DNA of 64,000 bases from Neomoorella carbonis (GCF_045278715.1 NZ_CP136420.1:1426001-1490000), one strand, 5' to 3'; positions 32,476-41,020 are shown, counted from the first letter of the stretch. Notes: generated from the sequence alone by a model not told the origin. Numbers and translations: made by a program.

Positions 32476-33449
32476 GCCGCTCGGCCACCTCCCGCCAAAA
32501 TTTAGCCAGGGATTTGGCGAACAGTTCGGCGGCACGGGATTCTGAGATCAGATCCTCCGCAAGCGCACGCATCACGAGCCGTTCCATCCGCTTTGGTTCC
32601 TCGGGGGGCAGAGCATCGCCTGGTTCTTTCTGGTCTCAACCACGGCGGCGAAATTCGCGGAACAAATTCGTGGCGAGCGCTTCCGAAATGATGCAGTTCG
32701 TAGAGGCTAAGCGCCTGCCGCTGCTCCCCCAATTCGCGGCGCGCCGCCAGTGCGGGGACTAAAAAAGCACCGGCAAACCGGTGCGCCGCTTTCTCTGCAC
32801 TCGCCCCTTTTTCGGGCCGGAGAATAATGTGCCCTAATTCGTGGGCCAAATTGAAGCGCTGGCGGTCGCCGGCAAGACTACGCCGCATAACAATGACCGG
32901 GGTGTTGTCCTCCATCATGAAGGTGCAGGCGTCAAAGCCATCCACACCGTCTACCAACCCAACCTTGATCCCTTTATCCTCAAGAAGTTCGGTCAGGTTT
33001 TCGATGGAGGCCAAGCCTAACTGCCAGGCCGCCCTTAGCTCTTCCGCCACCCGCTCCGCTTCTTCCAGCACGGTAATCCTGGGATTTACGCCCTCCGGTA
33101 AAACAAAGCCGCGTACGGCGTCGCCGGGCGGGAAAAGCGCTTCAATCTCGAGATATCGTTCAAGCCACCCCTGGATTTGGGCAAGGACCGTTTGTTCTTG
33201 CTTGCGGCGCAGCGCAGAATTTTTACGGTAAGCCGGCACGGAAAGGTTCACCCTACGCGTCCGGAAAAAATATTCAACCTTGACCCCGAGCGCCTCTGCC
33301 AGACGGAGCAGGACACCGGAACTTGGTATGTCTAAGCCTCCTTCATACTTTGAAATGGCCTGAGGCGACACACCCACACGGTTGGCTAATTCCCGCAAAC
33401 TCAGTCCAGCGGTCCGCCGGGCCAGCCTGAGCCGTTCTCTGACCATCAC
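32444..33449 (-). pseudogene. Xre-ImmA/IrrE-type antitoxin, broken
   Basis: The N-terminus is an Xre helix-turn-helix (RLARRTAGLSLRELANRVGV SPQAISKYEGG). The centre is an ImmA/IrrE zinc peptidase-like domain with the intact H-E-x-x-H in FNLAHELGHIIL. After SLYELHH the frame changes. The natural continuation (IISEALATNLFREFRRRG) is found in another frame, so roughly 20 codons were lost with a frameshift near 32690. A TGA then stands where relatives have Trp, before DQKEPGDALPPEEPKRMERL. The remaining C-terminus runs on to 32444, overlapping the PIN gene. Such pairs normally form one toxin-antitoxin operon. Confidence 0.75.
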
Positions 33450-33589
33450 CTTTTCACCCCGGTTGACATTCTATCAAAAATATTGCATTTTGTAAGCCGA
33501 AGAATAATTGGAAATCAGGGGGGACACCATACTCAATCTGCTCAGTTCCTCGTCCGCCGGGGTCCTTTGGGTCCGCTCTTGCGCGGCCG

Positions 33590-33705
33590 CAGGATCCGTT
33601 CGCAAGGTGCGCCGCGGCACTGCTCAAAGGATACTGCCAGACCTCTTCTACCAGCCCTGCACGGACGGGATTAAGCTCCGCCATCAGGTGCAGGTATGCC
33701 CTGTA
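33590..33705 (-). pseudogene. Remnant of a REP-associated tyrosine (Y1) transposase
   Basis: On the minus strand YRAYLHLMAELNPVRAGLVE and then QYPLSSAAAHLANG are readable. This is the C-terminal block of RAYT/IS200-like Y1 transposases (usual form ELNPVRAGLV...YPWSSA..H). The catalytic HuH and Tyr region is absent and similarity fades after residue 40. It is a fragment with no start of its own. Confidence 0.7.
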
Positions 33706-34210
33706 TCATCTTCGCAAAAGAATGTTTGCTGCACCTCCACTCGTTCCACAACCATGCTGCCGGATTTCGCCGCCAGACCGAGAAGGAGAAACAGAACCAG
33801 GCCGGGAATGACCAGTTTCAGCACGCGCCGCGGAAAATGACGGTGGATAACATTTTCGCACGTCGTCACCTCTCCCTGATATAATCTAGCTGGACATCTC
33901 CAACACCTCGATTTCCTCCCGCTGCTAAGTTTACTGACCATTAGCAGCAGGATTCGATTTGTTGGGGGTGGGTTCCTTTTTGTTTACCATTTCCTTAAAA
34001 GTGGGTCACTTTTAGATTACCATACACAAGCGGCGTCTTAGAAAATATTTTCTATCAGGTGTTCTGGGGAATCCGCAAAATTAGTGTGACACGTCTTTAT
34101 CCTTTTCGCCGTAAGGGAACTCCGGCCTTTCTGTGACACACGGTTTTTGATGGAAATTCTTCCTGATCAGGGGTGCCTTGAGCCTCTGCTTACGGTTTCT
34201 TCGATTATGC
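33706..34210. other. Gap without a convincing gene
   Basis: A leftward frame at 33869-33684 would encode a 61-residue peptide with one hydrophobic segment (LKLVIPGLVLFLLLGLAA), but its GTG lies too close to the only ribosome site and it runs into the transposase remnant. From 33900 to 34210 I see no gene, repeat array or clear promoter. Confidence 0.4.
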
Positions 34211-34438
34211 TCAGCTGTCTATCGATTTCAATGAGCATTTCCTGGATGGTCCGCCCTGGCCTGCCAACCACAGGTACCGGTCGAGTTGCCGAGTGGTCAC
34301 GGGAAAATCCAGGGCATCCTTCAACGCTGAAAAGCCCGCCGCAAACTGCTTATACGAGAGCCCTTCCCTGCCTTTCCCATTCAAATGGTATGTGAGCATC
34401 TTAACCGCATACGAGTCGTAAATCGGGAATTGATTCTG
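34211..34438 (-). pseudogene. C-terminal remnant of an unrecognised protein
   Basis: A frame open from 34438 (just after a stop) reads FPIYDSYAVKMLTYHLNG, then YKQFAAGFSALKDALDFPVT and TRQLDRYLWLAG. This looks like the well-ordered C-terminal end of a larger protein, with no start site or upstream part. I do not recognise the family. Confidence 0.4.
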
Positions 34439-34555
34439 TTACAGATTTTTTCAAGGTGACGATATCACAGATGGATTATAATAAACATAAAGTTGAGGAC
34501 GTGTATCTCTTATGGTATGATTTTACTAAAGTTAGTATTACCGGAAGGCGATAAA

Positions 34556-34615
34556 ATGCCGGACCAAACTATAAGGATTGATCTCGAGTTGCCAAAAGAA
34601 CTGTTAATCAAATGA
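34556..34615 (+). pseudogene. Antitoxin fragment, ribbon-helix-helix/UPF0175-like
   Basis: From ATG 34556, 19 codons read MPDQTIRIDLELPKELLIK, then TGA. The beta-strand start with I-x-L-P-x-E-L resembles small antitoxins that precede DUF3368 PIN toxins. The rest is gone and the sequence joins a toxin end within one base. Confidence 0.5.
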
Positions 34616-34757
34616 AGTGGTACTAAAGGGAACTGAACTTCCCGGTGTGAAAGAAATCAGAGAAGCTACCGACCCAATCCTCGATAGTCTGGAACAGAAT
34701 GGGTTCCGCTTTAACGAAAAGGTAAAAACAGTAATTAAGGAAGAATATGGGAAATGA
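34614..34757 (+). pseudogene. C-terminal fragment of a DUF3368 PIN-type toxin
   Basis: Forty-seven codons read VVLKGTELPGVKEIREATDP, ILDSLEQNGFRFNEKVKTVI, KEEYGK, then stop. The order (L-x-G-x-x-P-x-V, then D-x-L-x-x-x-G-F-R) is the usual end of DUF3368 proteins. It is joined directly to the antitoxin fragment, so an internal deletion removed most of both genes. Confidence 0.55.
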
Positions 34758-34813
34758 ACTGACGGCGGAAACGTATACCAGACTCTTCCCCAGCAAGATA
34801 GTTTTTTGGCAAT

Positions 34814-34841
34814 AAAAAAGCCCCTCACCTGAACAGTGAGG
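34814..34841 (-). terminator. Terminator after the AbrB-type antitoxin/PIN remnant
   Basis: Minus-strand hairpin CCTCAC (34841-34836) with GTGAGG (34828-34823), then GGC and six T's. Confidence 0.75.
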
Positions 34842-34874
34842 AGTGTTGAAACAAAGGCTATTTGGAGTAAGGAA

Positions 34875-34968
34875 TCACCTTATCCAGCGGAACGCGATAT
34901 CTTCCCTGGTAGCAATAAGGTCGAACTCATGGTGATCCGCAGTTACAAGGCTGGCAGCGATCCTTTTC
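34875..34968 (-). pseudogene. 3' remnant of a PIN toxin
   Basis: Just downstream of the AbrB-type gene the minus strand reads RIAASLVTADHHEFDLIATR, then EDIAFRWIR and a stop. This is the usual end of VapC-like PIN toxins (TADHHEF...WIR). The N-terminal 100 residues with the other acidic residues are missing. Confidence 0.6.
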
Positions 34969-34971
34969 CAA

Positions 34972-35184
34972 TTACTTGGACTGCAGGTACTTTTCTACGT
35001 TAAAGCCCTTTCCCTTCAAAATCCCCCGTGCCTCACGAATTGGATCTTCCACGGGTTTGAGAAGAAATCCCTCGCGCACCTCCACGATGGTTACTCGCTT
35101 ACCTTTCAGTTTTCGCGCTACCTCTGCCGGCAAATTCAGTTCATCCGCGTTCACTTCAGGGGTTAGCAACACCTTCACCTCCAT
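34972..35184 (-). CDS. AbrB/SpoVT-type antitoxin, orphaned
   Basis: A 70-residue protein. A swapped-hairpin AbrB-like N-terminus (LNLPAEVARKLKGKRVTIVE VREGFLLKP) is followed by a short helical tail that would bind a PIN toxin. ATG 35184 is preceded by CAGGACG; a TTG at 35205 would add seven residues without a better ribosome site. Its expected PIN toxin survives only as a short 3' remnant. Confidence 0.65.
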   Translation of the reverse strand: MEVKVLLTPEVNADELNLPAEVARKLKGKRVTIVEVREGFLLKPVEDPIREARGILKGKGFNVEKYLQSK

Positions 35185-35332
35185 AAACGTCCTGTATAGA
35201 GACAACAGTGCTATTTGTAAAATTGTACCACAAGGAACGTCCTGATCTCAACCATTGCTCGCGCTTCACGCCTTCCTGTAGCCAGATGGAAAAAATTGAA
35301 GCTATATGCAAAGTGGCTGCGATGCTGGTAAT

Positions 35333-35452
35333 AAAGTCATGGACCTTCCCCTTTCAAGGCAGGAAGGTCCTTTTTGCGATGTCACAGCGGCATCCCGGCA
35401 TCATATTCTTCTCGGACCAGGAAAGATTTAGGACCGTAAGCATAAGATTTAA
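35333..35452 (+). repeat. Right copy of the island-flanking direct repeat (leader of the ATPase gene)
   Basis: Matches 18045-18164 with two differences in 120. Includes the GGACCTTCC/GGAAGGTCC terminator hairpin. A second matching block, 35618-35712, lies inside the ATPase gene. Confidence 0.92.
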
Positions 35453-35482
35453 GTAAAGTTAGTTTTACAGGGAGGTTAAAAC

Positions 35483-36625
35483 ATGGGCCAGGGCAAGTTG
35501 CGAAGGGTTTTTCCCGGCGGCAATACCTGTGAGGGCTTTTATTCTTTTTATGATTACATTATCGAACCAGATGCCACCCGGATCTTCGTCGTTAAAGGCG
35601 GGCCGGGGGTGGGCAAGTCCACCTTCATGCGCAAAATCGGCGAAACCATGCTGGCTAAAGGTTATGATGTAGAATTCCACTGCTGCTCCTCCGATAACAA
35701 TTCCCTGGATGCCGTGGTCATCCCGGCCATTAAAGTAGCTCTAATCGATGGTACGGCTCCCCATATCGTTGATCCTAAGAACCCCGGTGCTGTAGATGAG
35801 ATTATTCACCTGGGAGACTACTGGGATGAAAGCAAAATGCGGGCCCATAAAGAGGAAATCCTTAAAGCCAACGCCCGGGTGGCGCGCTTGTTCCAGATAG
35901 CCTACAGTGCCCTCCGGGAAGCCAAGGTTATCCGCGATGAGTGGGAAAGCTATATTTCCGAGTGCATGATTGAAAGTCAGGTAAACAAGGCTGTGGCCAA
36001 CCTGCTTCATGCCATTTTCAGCGGTGTAGCGCCACGCTATGACCGGCCGGCCAAGGTGCGCCACCTCTTTGCCACGGCTATTACCCCTGATGGCATCATT
36101 ACCGGCCATGTAGAATCCCTGCTCCAGGATGTGCAGCAGCTATATACCATCTCTGGCGAGCCCGGCTCCGGCGTGCCCCAGGTGCTGGCCCGTATCGCCG
36201 ACCTGGCCCATGAAAAAGGACTGCATACGGAGATTTACCATTGCCCCTTCAATCCTCGGAATATCGACCTGGTTATTATACCGGAAATAAAAGCAGCGGC
36301 CATGAACGTCCAGCCGCCGCATACCTACGATCCCTCGTCTTTACCGGACCTTATGGCCATGAAACTTAACCTGTCGGCCTATATCGACCGGGATAAGCTG
36401 GCAACTTATGCCCACGAGATCGGCAGCGCCGCCTACCGCTATCAGGCCTGCCTGGACCGGGCCGTGGCCTACATCCGCCAGGCCAAGTTAACCCATGATT
36501 ATATGGAGACCTTCTATATACCGGCCATGAATTTTGAGGCTATTAACGCCAAACGCCAGGAGGTCCTGCAGCGGATTTTGACCTATGCCTCTGAATTTCC
36601 TGAAACCTTGATAAAAGCAAGCTAA
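35483..36625 (+). CDS. P-loop ATPase of unknown function (PRK06851-like, two NTPase-like halves)
   Basis: A 380-residue cytoplasmic protein. Walker A GGPGVGKSTF lies at about residue 39-48. The second half repeats the layout with a degenerate loop (ISGEPGSGVPQVL, no Lys) near residue 230, so it looks like an internal duplication in which only the first site binds nucleotide. The family is recalled from spore-forming Firmicutes, but its role is unknown to me. ATG 35483 follows CAGGGAGGTTAAAAC. It is monocistronic, with a terminator on each side, and its leader is duplicated at the other end of the island. Confidence 0.75.
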   Translation: MGQGKLRRVFPGGNTCEGFYSFYDYIIEPDATRIFVVKGGPGVGKSTFMRKIGETMLAKGYDVEFHCCSSDNNSLDAVVIPAIKVALIDGTAPHIVDPKNPGAVDEIIHLGDYWDESKMRAHKEEILKANARVARLFQIAYSALREAKVIRDEWESYISECMIESQVNKAVANLLHAIFSGVAPRYDRPAKVRHLFATAITPDGIITGHVESLLQDVQQLYTISGEPGSGVPQVLARIADLAHEKGLHTEIYHCPFNPRNIDLVIIPEIKAAAMNVQPPHTYDPSSLPDLMAMKLNLSAYIDRDKLATYAHEIGSAAYRYQACLDRAVAYIRQAKLTHDYMETFYIPAMNFEAINAKRQEVLQRILTYASEFPETLIKAS

Positions 36626-36632
36626 AGCTTTG

Positions 36633-36669
36633 AAACCCTTCCTGATCGGTAGCATTGGGAAGGGTTTTT
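36633..36669 (+). terminator. Terminator after the ATPase gene
   Basis: AAACCCTTCC pairs with GGGAAGGGTTT around a 14-base loop, then a T-run to 36669. Confidence 0.85.
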
Positions 36670-36703
36670 AGTAACTGTTCATGGAACAAAAGCATAAGTT
36701 AAC

Positions 36704-37843
36704 ATGAGTAAAAAAGAAGAAAACGGGGTGATACTCCTGGACCGGCAAATAGCTATTTTTACACCCAACCTGCTGGCCTGGAATGGTCAAGAACCAGTAA
36801 TCGGTGGCCTGGAAAGATACCTCCACGCCCTGGCAGAACTCCTGACAGAGATGGGTTATGAAGTTTCCTTCCATCAGAACGCCCACCGGGATTTTCAAAC
36901 TACTTTCCGCGGCTGGCCGGTATACGGCTACCAGGCCGATCAGCACCATTTGCACTTAACTGTTAAACGAATGGAGGAAACTGTCCGCGGGAGAGTGCTT
37001 TATTCCTCTATTCTCCAGCAAGTCTATTACCGACCCCGTTCTATTTGCATCTCCCATGGCGTCTGGTGGGAACTACCGGGTTACAGTCCGGCCCACGCCC
37101 GGGCTGCCTATGAAAACTATGTCGCTGCAGCCCTTATTCAGGCCACTTTAATAATATCTTGCGACTACAACTTCCTTAACGTTGCCCGGGCCATCTACCC
37201 TAATCTGGCCGACCAGAAGGTCCGGGTAATCCCAAACTTTGTCGATTTAACGCAATTTTATCCCCGCGAAAAGGAACAACAGCCCAGGGTACGCGTCCTG
37301 TACCCGCGCCGGCTGGCCCCGGAACGGGGCTTTGACCTGTTGAAAGGGGTTATCCCTCCTTTACTGGCTGAGTACCCCGACCTGGAGTTTCTCTTTGCCA
37401 TTGATACAAATACCCCCCGGTACCTGGAGATTTTTCATGCCTGGCGGCAAAAGGAGGCCCATAACGGGCGTATCCTTTACTGTCATCCAGACTTTAACGC
37501 TATGCCGGAGGTTTATGCCGCTGCCGATATAGTTGTTATTCCCAGTATTTATTCGGAGGGTACCAGCTTTTCATGCCTGGAGGCCATGGCTATGGGTAAG
37601 GCTGTTATTGCCACCAATGTTGGCGGACTCACCAACCTGATTATCGATGGCTATAATGGCCTGTTAATCCATCCCTCCAGGGAATACCTGACCCAAGCCC
37701 TGCGCTTTTTAATTGATCACCCCCGGGAGCGCCTGCGCCTCGGCGCCAATGCCGCTGCTACCGCCCGGGCCTTTGACCGTCGCCTCTGGGAAGCCCGCTG
37801 GCGACAGTATATCAGCAGGGTATATCCTTTGGATAAGCAGTAG
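36704..37843 (+). CDS. Glycosyltransferase family 4 (GT-B fold)
   Basis: A 379-residue GT4 enzyme. An N-terminal acceptor domain with GGLERYLHALAELL is followed by VRVLYPRRLAPERGFDLL. The donor-site E-x7-E motif is in YSEGTSFSCLEAMAMGKAVI, ahead of TNVGGLTNLIIDGYNG. It uses a nucleotide-sugar; donor and acceptor cannot be read. It is clearly related to the GT4 protein at 39214. First of a rightward run GT4-GT2-camelysin-like-GT4-unknown. Confidence 0.85.
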   Translation: MSKKEENGVILLDRQIAIFTPNLLAWNGQEPVIGGLERYLHALAELLTEMGYEVSFHQNAHRDFQTTFRGWPVYGYQADQHHLHLTVKRMEETVRGRVLYSSILQQVYYRPRSICISHGVWWELPGYSPAHARAAYENYVAAALIQATLIISCDYNFLNVARAIYPNLADQKVRVIPNFVDLTQFYPREKEQQPRVRVLYPRRLAPERGFDLLKGVIPPLLAEYPDLEFLFAIDTNTPRYLEIFHAWRQKEAHNGRILYCHPDFNAMPEVYAAADIVVIPSIYSEGTSFSCLEAMAMGKAVIATNVGGLTNLIIDGYNGLLIHPSREYLTQALRFLIDHPRERLRLGANAAATARAFDRRLWEARWRQYISRVYPLDKQ

Positions 37844-37864
37844 TTCGGAGGGAAAGCAAGTTCT

Positions 37865-38566
37865 ATGCCCAAGGTTACGGCCATGATGATCGTCCGTAAT
37901 GAAGCCAATCGTTATTTGGAGCGCTGCCTTAAAGCTTTGACTAACTATGTTGATGAGCTGGTCATCCTGGACGATGCCTCTACGGACGCTACTCCTGAGA
38001 TCTGTTTGCGTTTCCCCAGGGTCAAACTTTATCGCCGTGATACCCCTTTATTTCTTAAGGATGAAGCCCAGTTGCGCTGCGAACTCTGGCACCATACCGT
38101 AGCTACCAACCCCGAATGGATACTGGCCCTTGATGCCGATGAATTCCTGGAGACCAGGGTAGAACGGGAACTCCCTTATTTGCTAAAACAGGATCTCTTT
38201 CCAGCTATTAGCTTCCGCCTTTTTGATTGCTGGGGCAGTGAAGACTACTACCGCGTCGACGGCCTCTGGAATCCCTGGCTGCGTGGTTTTTCTATCTACC
38301 TCGTCAAGTACCAGCCCTGGCTGGATGCCGCCTGGCCCTTACAAAAATTTCACTGCGGCCGCCTGCCTCTAGCCTACCGCCACCTGCCCCACCTGGAAAG
38401 CGATCTGAGGATCAAACACCTTGGCTGGGCCAACCCGGCTGATATCCGGGCTAAATACGAGCGCGCCGTTAGCCAGGATCCGACCTTCAAATATATGCCC
38501 CGGGAACATTATGAAAGCATCCTCTGGCCAGCGGAAAAAATTCAGCTCGAAAAATGGCAGGACTAG
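37865..38566 (+). CDS. Glycosyltransferase family 2 (GT-A fold)
   Basis: A 233-residue GT2 enzyme. MMIVRNEANRYLERCLKAL, DELVILDDASTDATPEI and the metal-binding ILALDADEFLE (D-x-D) are intact. It resembles the short SunS/WaaE-like glycan or peptide glycosyltransferases. ATG 37865 follows GGAGGGAAAGCAAGTTCT. It lies 21 bases after the GT4 gene, so probably co-transcribed. Confidence 0.85.
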   Translation: MPKVTAMMIVRNEANRYLERCLKALTNYVDELVILDDASTDATPEICLRFPRVKLYRRDTPLFLKDEAQLRCELWHHTVATNPEWILALDADEFLETRVERELPYLLKQDLFPAISFRLFDCWGSEDYYRVDGLWNPWLRGFSIYLVKYQPWLDAAWPLQKFHCGRLPLAYRHLPHLESDLRIKHLGWANPADIRAKYERAVSQDPTFKYMPREHYESILWPAEKIQLEKWQD

Positions 38567-38686
38567 ATAACTTCTCCGTGCTAAGATGCATATAGTAATA
38601 CTAATCCAGAAAAAGGAAAGACCCCCTTTGTCAATACCCAAAAGGCATAGGGGGAAAGAGAAAAGCTTGTAAAAGGAGTGATCTGC

Positions 38687-39148
38687 ATGGCTCTAACCGC
38701 CAGTGCCACTGTTACTGGCAGTACGGCAGGAACTGCCGATGTAGCTCTAACCTTAAGCCCGACCACGGCCCTTTTTTCCCCGGCTAACCTGGTTCCTGGC
38801 CAGTCTGTCGGGTCGCCCCAGCTGCAAGTGTCAAATACCGGTACTGTAGACGAGTATTACTTTATCTTTGCTGACTGGAAGGAAGTAAGCCCTACTACTC
38901 CCCGCGAGGCCCAGTTACTTGCCGACCGCTTAAACATTTATATCGAAGCCAGCCCAGCAACAGTCCTCTATAATGGCACTCTTTCCGGTCTATACAACCA
39001 ACCTTCTAGTGGGCGCCTGCTAGTTTCGCCCTATGATGACCTGCTGACTTTCGTCGTCAGCCTGCCTAGTAATACGGGTACCATAGCCCAGAACCTGGAC
39101 TTGAGCGTCGATCTGGTCTTTACGGCCCAGGCTTCCCCCCTCGCTTAA
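38687..39148 (+). CDS. Camelysin/TasA-like beta-sandwich protein without signal peptide
   Basis: A 153-residue, Ser/Thr/Ala-rich protein. Repeated beta strands include ALTASATVTGS, ANLVPGQSVGSPQLQVSNTG, VDEYYFIFADW and DLSVDLVFTAQASP. The P-G-x-S...V-x-N-T-G pattern is shared with TasA/CalY fibre subunits. Unlike those, it starts directly at the beta domain with no signal peptide, so it is either not secreted by Sec or is made in the mother cell. Start ATG 38687 follows AAAAGGAGTGATCTGC. It lies between glycosyltransferase genes and is rich in possible O-glycosylation sites. Confidence 0.5.
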   Translation: MALTASATVTGSTAGTADVALTLSPTTALFSPANLVPGQSVGSPQLQVSNTGTVDEYYFIFADWKEVSPTTPREAQLLADRLNIYIEASPATVLYNGTLSGLYNQPSSGRLLVSPYDDLLTFVVSLPSNTGTIAQNLDLSVDLVFTAQASPLA

Positions 39149-39213
39149 AGCATAGCCCGGCCCCGGCCGGGCTTAACTTTGTAGAGCTAATTGCAAGAAG
39201 GTGATAAAGAGAT

Positions 39214-40332
39214 ATGACGACTAAAAAGGTAGCTTTATTAACGACTAACTTTTTTCACCCTACTAACGAAAGAATTATTATGGGCGGTGCAGAGCGTTAC
39301 CAGGTTGACCTCTGCCGCCTGCTCCGCGAACTAGGTTTTTATGTTGAGGTCTGGCAGATAGGCAGCGGTTGGACCCGGGAATTCGATGGCGTGCGTATCC
39401 GCAGCATCCCGGTTTCTAGAAGCGAATACCATACCTTTCCCGATCTCAGCACAGCCTTTTACGAGAATTCCATGGCCTTTGATTACGCCATTTATTTCAT
39501 CCTTACCCTGGCTTACCCCATAGCCCGGGAAAAAAGCATTGCCATTAGCCACGGGATCTTTTGGGATTGGCCGGGTTTCGACCTCATGGCCGGACGCCTG
39601 GAGGAACGCCAGGAATGGTTAAGGCGGCTTGGTATTGCCCTGACAGGGCCACAAAAATTAATCTCTGTAGATACCAACACCATTAACTTCTTCAATGCCA
39701 CCCTCCCCGGCTTTTATCACAAATGGGAGTACATCCCTAATTATGTTGATACTGACCTTTTTCACCCACCTGAGGAGGAAAAAAATAGCACGGATACCAT
39801 CCGTGTCCTCTTCCCCCGCCGGCTGGTTCCCGTTCGCGGGATTAATGAAACAATGCGGGCAGCAGAAAAATTGACGGCTCGCTATCCCTGGATTGAATTT
39901 CATTTTTGTGGACGCGGCCATGATGACAACGCCGAAAGGCTCATGTCCCAGTGGATTGCTACCCAGGAACGTTGTTTTTACTACTGGAAGCCCCTGGAGA
40001 TGATGCCTGAGGTTTACCGCCAGGCGGATATTGTCATCATCCCTTCACGCTCTACCGAAGGCACGAGTCTGGCCGCCCTGGAGGCCATGGCCAGCGGCCG
40101 GCCGGTAATTGCCGGCCTGGCAGGTGGCTTGAGCGATATTGTTTTGCACGGCTACAATGGTTATCTAATTAAACCGACTGTGGAAAATCTGGTGGCGGCC
40201 ATCGAAGATTTGGCCCGGGATAAAGCTAAAAGGCAGATCATGGGCCAGAGGGCTCGGGAAGTGGCTCTGACTTTCAACCGTAAGATATGGGCTGAGCGTT
40301 GGGCCAGGGTCCTGGAAACAGTCTTTCGCTAA
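39214..40332 (+). CDS. Glycosyltransferase family 4, paralogue of the one at 36704
   Basis: A 372-residue GT4 enzyme with the same landmarks: GGAERYQVDLCRLLRELGF, VLFPRRLVPVRGINETM, STEGTSLAALEAMASGRPVI and LAGGLSDIVLHGYNGYL. The shared SHGI/FW, NYVD and RRL-P-RG blocks show it arose by duplication within this cluster or family. ATG 39214 follows AAGAAGGTGATAAAGAGAT. The acceptor is unknown. Confidence 0.85.
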   Translation: MTTKKVALLTTNFFHPTNERIIMGGAERYQVDLCRLLRELGFYVEVWQIGSGWTREFDGVRIRSIPVSRSEYHTFPDLSTAFYENSMAFDYAIYFILTLAYPIAREKSIAISHGIFWDWPGFDLMAGRLEERQEWLRRLGIALTGPQKLISVDTNTINFFNATLPGFYHKWEYIPNYVDTDLFHPPEEEKNSTDTIRVLFPRRLVPVRGINETMRAAEKLTARYPWIEFHFCGRGHDDNAERLMSQWIATQERCFYYWKPLEMMPEVYRQADIVIIPSRSTEGTSLAALEAMASGRPVIAGLAGGLSDIVLHGYNGYLIKPTVENLVAAIEDLARDKAKRQIMGQRAREVALTFNRKIWAERWARVLETVFR

Positions 40333-40369
40333 TTGTCTGGTTTTGGACTCACCGGGTGGGTGAAGGTAT

Positions 40370-41020
40370 GTGCCCTTTACAGCTCCTACTGTGGCCAATA
40401 AAGGTAACCGCTTCCATGTCGGTCCCAGTCCGATTATCCTGGTAACGGTGCAAGAATGGGTGGTCTTTAATATCGTGCAATCAGCTTTGCTGTTAATTCC
40501 AGCCTGGGGAATACAGCCAGTAAGTCCGCCTGCAAATGCGTTTGCTGCCCATGCTGGCCGGCCTTTATTACATGAGGAACTACAGCCGCGACATATTGAA
40601 TTAGTCACTGCGGAAAGGGTGCTGGATTCGGTTTACCTGGCCACGGAAAACTTATTCCAGTGGTCTTATAGTTCCTCCTCACTTACCCCAGGCGTGCCGG
40701 TTAAAGTTATTGCCTGCGGGGTTAAAAATATTACCGCCAGGCAGCAACTGGTGCCCATTCCCCCCGGCAGCCATGCCCTGGCGAGGGCTTTCTATAATTA
40801 TGAAATTCTTGTGACCTATGCCGATGCTGCCGGCCACACCGCTACCATTACCCTGATGTCCGGGCCCCGCTGGCAGCGGGCCTTTGTTTCCCCCGGACCG
40901 GGCCGCCTGGAGGTACATGTCAAGGTTGCCTGTTCACGTATTGAGATTACTACTCCCCCTGCCCCGGAACCCGGGCCGGCCTTGCCGTATAAGCCGGTCC
41001 GGGTATGGGTTTGGGGGTGA
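40370..41020 (+). CDS. Hypothetical protein of the glycosyltransferase cluster
   Basis: A 216-residue protein I do not recognise. It has a hydrophobic stretch near residues 22-45 (IILVTVQEWVVFNIVQSALL), a middle part with strand-like segments (GVPVKVIACGVKN, FYNYEILVTYADAAG), and a proline-rich C-terminus (PPAPEPGPALPYKPVRVWVW). The start is a GTG at 40370 close to GGTGGGTGAAGG. It ends the glycosyltransferase run and converges on glnA2. A surface-exposed or coat role would fit the neighbours but is a guess. Confidence 0.5.
   Translation: MPFTAPTVANKGNRFHVGPSPIILVTVQEWVVFNIVQSALLLIPAWGIQPVSPPANAFAAHAGRPLLHEELQPRHIELVTAERVLDSVYLATENLFQWSYSSSSLTPGVPVKVIACGVKNITARQQLVPIPPGSHALARAFYNYEILVTYADAAGHTATITLMSGPRWQRAFVSPGPGRLEVHVKVACSRIEITTPPAPEPGPALPYKPVRVWVWG

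Noticed and set aside
33684..33869. Small membrane protein gene
   Set aside because: The GTG start is almost on top of its only ribosome site and the frame runs into a transposase remnant; support is too weak.
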